29,302 bases of DNA. Source: a virus. The translations under genes were made by a program, and so were the position numbers. Of the stretch, positions 24,987 to 29,302 are shown in pieces (position 1 is the first letter of the stretch; the number at the start of each line of letters is the position of its first letter). The DNA lies in the IMG/VR virus record IMGVR_UViG_3300012919_000027, positions 1 to 29,302 of that record; one strand, 5' to 3'. The notes under the pieces were generated by a model, which did not search any database, had not been told where the DNA came from, and worked only from the letters and a program-made list of their open reading frames with translations.

Positions 24987-25384
24987 GTTTACTTACCAAC
25001 TTAATAGCTCCAGCAACACAACTACTAGATAAGTTTATAGAAGATAAAGATCAAAAAGCAAAGCTTGCACATGAGTTAGCAACAATGGCAGACAAGATGG
25101 CGCATGATGAACGACTTGCACAAATCTCAGTTAATAAAGAAGAAGCTTCTTCTGGAAGCATTTTTAAAGGTGGCTGGCGTCCTTTCATTGGTTGGGTCTG
25201 TGGGATTGCTTTTTTCTATCACTTTGTTTGTCAGCCTATTATTGTTTTTGTAATAGCTGTTGTTGGTATTGATATACCCACACTTCCTAAATTTGAAATG
25301 AACACATTGCTTACTGTTCTTGGTGGTATGCTAGGAATTGGAAGCTTACGCACATATGAAAAGCAGAAAGGACTTACAAAATAA
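24983..25384 (+). CDS. Three-TM holin (gene-transfer-agent release type)
   Basis: A 133-residue protein with a soluble helical N-terminus (LDKFIEDKDQKAKLAHELAT), a GGWRPFIGWVCGIAFFYHF junction (63-81), and three hydrophobic spans (about 66-82, 83-97, 106-120) ending LTVLGGMLGIGSLRTYEK (110-127). The WRP and LGGMLG.GSLRTYEK motifs are typical of the 'Holin of 3TMs, for gene-transfer release' family. It should open the inner membrane for the endolysin. ATG 24983, overlapping the preceding TGA, is preferred over an upstream frame start at 24929, with GGGAAAGGAAG before it. Confidence 0.85.
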   Translation: MSLLTNLIAPATQLLDKFIEDKDQKAKLAHELATMADKMAHDERLAQISVNKEEASSGSIFKGGWRPFIGWVCGIAFFYHFVCQPIIVFVIAVVGIDIPTLPKFEMNTLLTVLGGMLGIGSLRTYEKQKGLTK

Positions 25385-26073
25385 TGGCTTATAATGATGG
25401 TTATGGAGTTAAAGGAAAGTTTACATCTAATACTGGTAAGAAAGCTGCACAACAAAATAAAATAAAACAAGCTTCACAAAAACAAAAAGCAGTAAACTTT
25501 AGAGCTAATGAAAAAAAAAATCTAACCAGATCTATTGGGACTGCTGGACCAAAAGTAAGAGCAGATGGTACAGTTAAAGATGACAAACCTACTGCTGCAC
25601 AAAAGGTTGCATTTAGAGAACAAGAAGATACTTATCGTACTCATTCACCTGGTACTGTAGGGGATAAGTATTATAAAAATCCAGAAGGAACTGGTACTGG
25701 TCAAGGTGGTAGTGGTATTCCAAAAGATACAACCAAACAAACAAGTAGTGGTGTTGTAACGACAACAACTCCACCAGTTGAAAGACCAGAGTCTGTAGCA
25801 CCACAAACTGTTTCACCACTACAAGATGAAGTTATTGTTATTAATTTACCAGCAGAACAACCAACAGAAACATCTACAATGTCTGCATTAACTGTTGAAG
25901 AAGCAGCTAGTATATTTGCAACCGACACTATAGAACTTGATAGAGGTAATCAAATACCATTGTTATTAAAAGCTTTTGAAACTCAAACTTCTGCTTTATC
26001 GATTAAACCAAGATTAAGTTTAAATAAAAAAGGTACGTTTATTAGAGGCTTTGATGTAAATTTTAAATTTTAG
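25384..26073 (+). CDS. Unknown low-complexity protein between holin and endolysin
   Basis: A 229-residue protein starting one base inside the holin stop (TAATG). The N-terminal 70 residues are basic and rich in Lys/Gln, the middle (about 100-140) is Gly/Thr/Pro-rich and probably disordered, and the C-terminal 60 residues look folded (LTVEEAASIFATDTIEL and LSLNKKGTFIRGFDVNFKF). There is no signal peptide, lipobox or membrane span, so it does not look like a spanin. Placement in the lysis block suggests a late role, possibly virion or lysis related. No family is recognised. Confidence 0.6.
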   Translation: MAYNDGYGVKGKFTSNTGKKAAQQNKIKQASQKQKAVNFRANEKKNLTRSIGTAGPKVRADGTVKDDKPTAAQKVAFREQEDTYRTHSPGTVGDKYYKNPEGTGTGQGGSGIPKDTTKQTSSGVVTTTTPPVERPESVAPQTVSPLQDEVIVINLPAEQPTETSTMSALTVEEAASIFATDTIELDRGNQIPLLLKAFETQTSALSIKPRLSLNKKGTFIRGFDVNFKF

Positions 26074-26084
26074 AAAGGGTTATT

Positions 26085-26558
26085 ATGGCATTTAAATTAT
26101 CAAAGAGAAGTTTAAGTAAGTTAGAAGGTGTGCATCCAGAGTTAGTTAATGTTGTTAAACTGGCTATTACGCTTTCCAAAATAGATTTTGGAGTGACATT
26201 TGGCAAGCGAACTAAAAAAGAACAAGAAGCTTTAGTTAAAGCTGGTAGATCAAAGACACATAAAAGCTATCATCTTATTCAAACAGATGGGTACTCTCAT
26301 GCAGTAGACTTGATGGCTTATGCTAATGGTCCATGTTGGGAGTTAAATGTTTATGATGATCTTTGTGATGCAATGAAAAAAGCTTCAATGCAATTAGGTA
26401 ACATCCCAATAAAGTGGGGTGCTGCTTGGAGTGAAGGTAGTATTACTAGTTATAAAGGTACTGCTGAAGAAGCTATGAATGCATACATTGATCTTCGTCG
26501 TTCTCAAGGTCGACGACCTTTTCTGGATGGTCCCCATTTCGAACTAATGTACTTATAA
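26085..26558 (+). CDS. M15-family endolysin (L-Ala-D-Glu/D-Ala peptidase type)
   Basis: A 157-residue peptidoglycan peptidase. It has the phage M15 N-terminus SKRSLSKLEGVHPELVNVVK (6-25), GKRTKKEQEALVKAG (40-54), and the zinc site from H63 (SYH), D75 (HAVDL) and H151 (DGPHFEL), with E153 near the active site. It should cut peptide cross-bridges after the holin opens the membrane; no signal peptide is present. The spacing between H63 and D75 is a little longer than in the shortest family members. A Shine-Dalgarno-like AAAGGG lies before the ATG. Its last 86 bases overlap a gene on the opposite strand. Confidence 0.88.
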   Translation: MAFKLSKRSLSKLEGVHPELVNVVKLAITLSKIDFGVTFGKRTKKEQEALVKAGRSKTHKSYHLIQTDGYSHAVDLMAYANGPCWELNVYDDLCDAMKKASMQLGNIPIKWGAAWSEGSITSYKGTAEEAMNAYIDLRRSQGRRPFLDGPHFELMYL

Positions 26559-26805
26559 GTTCTACTGCTAGAGCTGAGTAACCAGCAATATCTTCATAAG
26601 AATCTATATGCAATGGGTCTTGTTTTAATCTCATTGCTTTTGTTAGTATCATCATAATACATACATCAAGATAGTTAAACTCTTGACCTTTGTACTCTGA
26701 CCAAGTCTTAGCTATTGATCTAAGATTGTCGTTAGGGTGTCCATAACTATGTTGTCTTTTGGTGAGGGTGTCACCTACTTTTCTTAGGAATTGTGATCTG
26801 TTCAT
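26473..26805 (-). CDS. DUF6378-like phage protein
   Basis: A 110-residue protein with AAGGAGA before the ATG. It carries RQHSYGHPNDNLRSIAKTWSEY (about 17-38), LDVCIMMILTKAMRL (46-60) and HIDSYEDIAGYSALAVEL (66-83), the pattern of DUF6378, a helical phage family of unknown function whose layout recalls MazG-like nucleotide pyrophosphohydrolases (a possibility only). It is the last gene of the leftward block, lies beyond a terminator-like hairpin, and its C-terminal part runs opposite to the endolysin end over 86 bases. Confidence 0.78.
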   Translation of the reverse strand: MNRSQFLRKVGDTLTKRQHSYGHPNDNLRSIAKTWSEYKGQEFNYLDVCIMMILTKAMRLKQDPLHIDSYEDIAGYSALAVELISTLVRNGDHPEKVVDLENDEDQCMHS

Positions 26806-26827
26806 TTGTTTCTCCTTGTAAAAAGAA

Positions 26828-26855
26828 GAGGCACTAGAGGGTGGTCTAGTGCCTC
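26828..26855. terminator. Strong hairpin with T-runs on both strands
   Basis: An 11-bp perfect stem (GAGGCACTAGA 26828-26838 with TCTAGTGCCTC 26845-26855) has a 6-base loop. On the minus strand it is followed by TTCTTTTT, a good intrinsic terminator for the SSB/recombination operon. On the plus strand a run of seven T lies about 12 bases after the stem (26868-26874). A weaker 7-bp repeat (GTCTATC 26860-26866 with GATAGAC 26885-26891) lies beside it. It probably stops leftward transcripts partly and rightward read-through as well. Confidence 0.75.
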
Positions 26856-26895
26856 CCGAGTCTATCGTTTTTTTGAAAGAGAGAGATAGACCCTC

Positions 26896-27303
26896 TTAAA
26901 ATGGAATCTCATCATCAATAACTTTAGCTGGTTCTTCTTTAGTAGAAAGAAGGTCAGTAGGTTTTTTGTTTTCTGACACTTGTAAACTAAGATAGTTCTT
27001 ATTACCACTATGTTGTTTCTTCCATGCAGCTAATCTTAATTTGGTGCCAGCATTTATTTCAAATCTTTCATGACAATTACCAGTATAATCTGGTGATGCA
27101 CTTAATGCATTATCATTCTCAAACAATGCACATAACTCTGTGTAACATTTAATGATTACCCTTCCAGCTTTAGTCATACTTCTAATCATTACTATCTTAT
27201 GTTCACTGCCTTCAATGTCAAGCTTTCCCTCTAATATAAAATCATTATTGGGAAAAGGTTGAAACACTGCTCCACTATTTTTATTGTCGTATTCTTCTGC
27301 CAT
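26896..27303 (-). CDS. Putative single-stranded DNA-binding protein
   Basis: A 135-residue protein with a YDNKNSGAVFQ start (5-15), a middle segment SPDYTGNCHERFEINAGTKL with later YLSLQVSENKKP, and a C-terminal tail ending DDEIPF. The acidic tail ending in I-P-F is the hallmark of bacterial SSB (E. coli DDDIPF), used to recruit partners. The 'YDN.N.GA.F' N-terminus occurs in marine phage proteins annotated as ssDNA-binding. Neighbouring annealing protein and exonuclease support the role. AAAGGAG lies before the ATG. Confidence 0.75.
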   Translation of the reverse strand: MAEEYDNKNSGAVFQPFPNNDFILEGKLDIEGSEHKIVMIRSMTKAGRVIIKCYTELCALFENDNALSASPDYTGNCHERFEINAGTKLRLAAWKKQHSGNKNYLSLQVSENKKPTDLLSTKEEPAKVIDDEIPF

Positions 27304-27316
27304 TTATCACTCCTTT

Positions 27317-27733
27317 TTAAAATGGTTTGTTTGGTTTCTTGCCAGTTGATACCCAATCACCATCATCTTCTGTAGAATCATCTGGCATTAGGTTTAGTAA
27401 TGCTTGTAGTGTATATCTTCTCATGTAAGTTATAGCACCACCAGTTCCTTGTGGACCTTTGTTATTGTTATCTAGTCTTACAGTAGAAAATATTTCAGAT
27501 TGACTTTTAGTATGGTGTAAACAACAGACTAAAGAATCTGAGGGAATAGCTGCACTTGAATTAAAAGACATTGTAAAACTTACTAATAAATCATTATCTT
27601 CCAATGACTTACCTACTGCATCCATAATATCTTTTAGTGTATGGAACTTACCAAACTGTGCATTGCCACTTTGCTTTAGTGGTTTAAATGTTTTTCTAGC
27701 TTTAGCTAGTGCTTTGTATACATCATCTTCCAT
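27317..27733 (-). CDS. ERF-family single-strand annealing protein
   Basis: A 138-residue recombinase with the ERF pattern: ALAKARKTFKPLKQSGN, FGKFHTLKDIMDAVGKSLED (27-46), LVCCLHHTKSQSEIFS (68-83) and PQGTGGAITYMRRYTLQALL (94-113), then an acidic DDSTEDDGD. ERF proteins anneal complementary single strands and work with a 5'-3' exonuclease. A frame opens at TTG 27739, but GGAGG, inside the last codons of the upstream gene, is properly spaced only for ATG 27733. The upstream TGA lies 2 bases before the ATG, so the genes are coupled. It is shorter than P22 Erf (204), mainly at the C-terminus. Confidence 0.88.
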   Translation of the reverse strand: MEDDVYKALAKARKTFKPLKQSGNAQFGKFHTLKDIMDAVGKSLEDNDLLVSFTMSFNSSAAIPSDSLVCCLHHTKSQSEIFSTVRLDNNNKGPQGTGGAITYMRRYTLQALLNLMPDDSTEDDGDWVSTGKKPNKPF

Positions 27734-27735
27734 TA

Positions 27736-27951
27736 TCAATCCTCCATACCTAATGCTTTTTTAGGATTTTTTCTAAACGATTCATTGTTATCTTGATATA
27801 GTTTCTTAAGATCAGACTCCCAATCTGATAAAGCATCTGCTTTAGTAACCCATCCCCATTGGTTCCATCTTTTTTTATTCCAGATAATATAGCCTTCTCC
27901 ACATATATCATCCCATTTTAATGTAGCGATTGAATATCTATATTTGCTCAT
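27736..27951 (-). CDS. Trp-rich 71-residue protein in recombination operon
   Basis: A 71-residue protein with TAGGAGAGAG before the ATG. It has six Trp (13, 24, 29, 32, 34, 44), a beta-like first half (YRYSIATLKWDD, GEGYIIWNKKRW) and a charged helical second half. It lies between the exonuclease and the annealing protein with 9-base and 2-base gaps, so the three should be made together. The family is unknown to me. An accessory to the recombinase or a host-nuclease inhibitor is possible, but only by context. Confidence 0.6.
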   Translation of the reverse strand: MSKYRYSIATLKWDDICGEGYIIWNKKRWNQWGWVTKADALSDWESDLKKLYQDNNESFRKNPKKALGMED

Positions 27952-27960
27952 TTCTCTCTC

Positions 27961-28734
27961 CTAATGAATAACAATTCTAATTGAACCACGCTTATCTCTA
28001 CGTAATGAAAGCTTGTCTGAATACAATTCTCTTTCATTCGGAGCAATAAGACTCTTTAATTCTTTCTTTGTTTCTTCGTGTTGTGAATGCTGACTTGAAG
28101 TTTCAAAGTAATTATCAACAAGACTAATAAAATAATTGTTTTGGTTTCCATTTCTTTTGACCATCTCGTTGATTAATACTTTATCAGTATCAATTTCAAC
28201 TTGGTCTTGAGTAGGGGGGGAAGTATCAGATGTAACATACTGCCAGAACTGAAACAATCTATCTTTCATAGTCTCAAGATAGTCACCGTTCTTAGCAACA
28301 TGGACACATTCCCATCTACGATTACCAAACTTATTAGCAAAGTAACAACTGCTTATGTTACTGATAAACATATAGAATTGTAACTGTGGCATATACCTAG
28401 TTAGCTGGTCCTCCATCTTATTATATTCATAAGTTTCTTTTGCTTCGACAATCGCCGCCCTGCTTTGGGTGGCGGCGTCGATTGTCCCTTTTAACGGAAC
28501 ACCATTCCAATTCATTTCAAATGTTTTTTGATAGTCAGTTAGTTGTTGTTTGTATTGGATAGTAAACCAATGCAGTATAAACTCTTCATTGTGTATACCG
28601 GATTGCACTGTAAAGTTATTTGATAAATCTTCTGGTTGTTCTTTACCAGTTTTGATTGACCATAGTTTAACCCAATCACCATTCATAATTTGAACAGCGT
28701 CTGAGCCACCAATAAATCCTATTCTATTGTTCAT
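27961..28734 (-). CDS. YqaJ/lambda-exonuclease-like recombination nuclease
   Basis: A 257-residue nuclease of the PD-(D/E)XK type. The N-terminus shows FIGGSDAVQIM (7-17) and LWSIKTGKEQPEDLS (24-38), with E50/E51 following, then TIDAA (D86) and IVEAKE (E97, K99), the catalytic D...ExK signature. LTRYMPQLQFYMFI (112-125) is the usual Q-rich helix of YqaJ proteins. It should digest 5' ends to make 3' single strands for the ERF protein. An in-frame ATG at 28752 is nearly at the predicted transcription start, while AGAGAGG fits ATG 28734, which is chosen. The D86-K99 coding stretch contains a GC-rich inverted repeat. Confidence 0.88.
   Translation of the reverse strand: MNNRIGFIGGSDAVQIMNGDWVKLWSIKTGKEQPEDLSNNFTVQSGIHNEEFILHWFTIQYKQQLTDYQKTFEMNWNGVPLKGTIDAATQSRAAIVEAKETYEYNKMEDQLTRYMPQLQFYMFISNISSCYFANKFGNRRWECVHVAKNGDYLETMKDRLFQFWQYVTSDTSPPTQDQVEIDTDKVLINEMVKRNGNQNNYFISLVDNYFETSSQHSQHEETKKELKSLIAPNERELYSDKLSLRRDKRGSIRIVIH
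28447..28490 (+). terminator. GC-rich intragenic hairpin, terminator-like on plus strand
   Basis: The arms GACAATCGCCGCC (28447-28459) and 28471-28486 pair over 13 bp with a 3-base bulge, around an 11-base loop. On the plus strand the stem is followed by CCTTTT. It lies within the active-site codons of the leftward exonuclease gene and is far more G+C-rich than the surrounding sequence. Terminator function on the plus strand is inference. Confidence 0.5.
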
Positions 28735-28757
28735 GGAACACCTCTCTTTCATATGTT

Positions 28758-28786
28758 CTTATATACTATTGACCCAAAAAAGTAAA
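28758..28786 (-). promoter_or_regulatory. Sigma70-like promoter for leftward recombination operon
   Basis: On the minus strand TTTACT (28786-28781) and TATAAG (28763-28758) are 17 bases apart, matching consensus at 4 and 5 of 6 positions. Transcription would start near 28751 and reach the exonuclease ATG at 28734 with a short leader that holds the AGAGAGG ribosome site. It lies in the gap of about 110 bases before the exonuclease gene. Confidence 0.6.
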
Positions 28787-28847
28787 TAGTTTATTACTGT
28801 TTAATAAAGTAGAAAAATGATTTTCTTTATAACCCTGCCTACAATAA

Positions 28848-29168
28848 CTAGGGTAACTTTTTGTTACCCTTTTTTTTTCTTTCACTTATGTTCCAGTATA
28901 AACCACCAAAACTTGAACGCTTTACGAAAGTACCCAATTTTTCTGATTCTTTTTTTATTTTTTCTAATGCTATTTGATCTCCTTTAATCAAATCTTTTTT
29001 TTGTACTAAACGTTGTTCTTCCCAATCAATATGAAATGTTTCAACTGTTTCATCTGGTCTGGTAAACTCTTGAGGAACATAAGGTAATGATATATCTACT
29101 ACTCTTGGTTCTCTTAACCATCTATCACGAAATACTTTTATCTTGTGGGTGTACTTTTTAATATCCAT
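28848..29168 (-). CDS. Hypothetical basic protein upstream of exonuclease
   Basis: A 106-residue protein with DISLPYVPQEFTRPDETVET (25-44), FHIDWEEQRLVQKKDLIKGD and a Lys-rich C-terminus. A frame begins at GTG 29177, but AAGTGAG is properly spaced only for ATG 29168, which overlaps the end of the preceding gene by 11 bases. No known family is recognised. The last 10 codons coincide with a plus-strand terminator hairpin, which may explain the poly-Lys tail (KKKGNKK). Confidence 0.6.
   Translation of the reverse strand: MDIKKYTHKIKVFRDRWLREPRVVDISLPYVPQEFTRPDETVETFHIDWEEQRLVQKKDLIKGDQIALEKIKKESEKLGTFVKRSSFGGLYWNISERKKKGNKKLP
28851..28878 (+). terminator. Rho-independent terminator on plus strand within a leftward gene
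   Basis: GGGTAAC (28851-28857) and GTTACCC (28863-28869) form a perfect 7-bp stem around TTTTT and are followed by nine T (28870-28878) on the plus strand. On the minus strand no T-run follows, so it acts only on rightward transcripts. It overlaps the final codons of the leftward 106-residue gene. Confidence 0.82.
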
Positions 29169-29301
29169 AATACTCACTTTCTGGTCTTTTCAATGGGGGT
29201 TTCTCTAAATAAAACTCTTCATATTTGTATGTCTTACTGCATTTAAATCCCTCACCATAGATTCTATCTGACCACATTTGGCAAGCTTCTTCAGTATCAA
29301 A
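29158..29301 (-). CDS. Partial leftward gene, truncated by window edge
   Basis: A frame open from the window end encodes the last 47 residues of a protein beginning, within the window, FDTEEACQMWSDRIYGEGF and ending KRPESEYYGY before TAA (29158-29160). It overlaps the start of the next leftward gene by 11 bases, typical of a real operon neighbour. The start lies outside the window, or a short version could begin at the internal ATG (29277). The function cannot be judged. Confidence 0.55.
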   Translation of the reverse strand, partial: FDTEEACQMWSDRIYGEGFKCSKTYKYEEFYLEKPPLKRPESEYYGY

Positions 29302-29302
29302 A

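Noticed and set aside
24983-25384. Spanin or lipoprotein in the lysis block
   Set aside because: No lipobox or signal-anchor plus periplasmic domain was found in any frame between 24200 and 26560; the three-TM holin reading is better.
25613-25928. Two minus-strand frames opposite the 229-residue protein
   Set aside because: They reflect the low-complexity Thr/Pro/Gly coding of the plus strand; there is no start context or conserved motif.
28201-28383. 60-residue plus-strand frame within the exonuclease gene
   Set aside because: The exonuclease frame with its catalytic motifs is well supported on the other strand and no ribosome site precedes this frame.

Overview
The window is a densely coded, AT-rich stretch (roughly one third G+C by eye) of a tailed double-stranded DNA phage with a T7-like, short-tailed (podovirus-type) virion module. 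The large terminase, the 'head-to-tail connecting' portal, a T7 gp13-like small protein, tail tubular proteins A and B, two giant internal virion proteins and a T7 gp17-type fibre N-terminus give the morphotype. The low G+C, the small basic proteins next to the terminase (DUF6321-like and DUF5872-like), the GTA-type three-helix holin and the DUF7483-like adhesin modules are typical of phages of marine bacteria. A SAR11-like or other marine alphaproteobacterial host is plausible but not proven. No integrase, repressor, RNA polymerase, DNA polymerase, tRNA or CRISPR array is visible, so integration and replication type cannot be judged.

Layout. Bases 1-239 hold no gene but contain hairpins and two G-runs in front of the packaging operon. 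Bases 240-26558 form one rightward late block: small basic proteins and terminase (240-2736), portal, Bbp19-like protein and scaffold (2749-5607), gp13-like protein (5608-6099), major capsid and putative decoration protein with their own candidate promoter and a strong terminator (6118-7309), tail tubular A and B (7315-10367), ejection proteins (10367-18705), two fibre genes, a third fibre gene and two related chaperone-like genes (18746-24128), then small membrane proteins, holin, an unknown protein and an M15 endolysin (24141-26558). Many genes overlap by 1-4 bases, often with TTG or GTG starts, which suggests translational coupling.

Bases 26473-29302 are leftward: a DUF6378-like protein, an SSB-like protein, an ERF single-strand annealing protein, a Trp-rich 71-residue protein, a YqaJ/lambda-type exonuclease, a 106-residue unknown and an edge-truncated gene. 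A good sigma70-like promoter lies just before the exonuclease gene. The exonuclease, annealing protein and SSB form a recombination module.

The most unusual features are: terminator-like hairpins facing rightward that lie within or between the leftward genes; an 86-base convergent coding overlap between endolysin and the DUF6378-like gene; a HELHH metallopeptidase-like motif in a giant ejection protein; an internally duplicated adhesin; paired fibre and chaperone genes; and several micro-genes, including a 23-residue peptide with an AT-hook-like motif.
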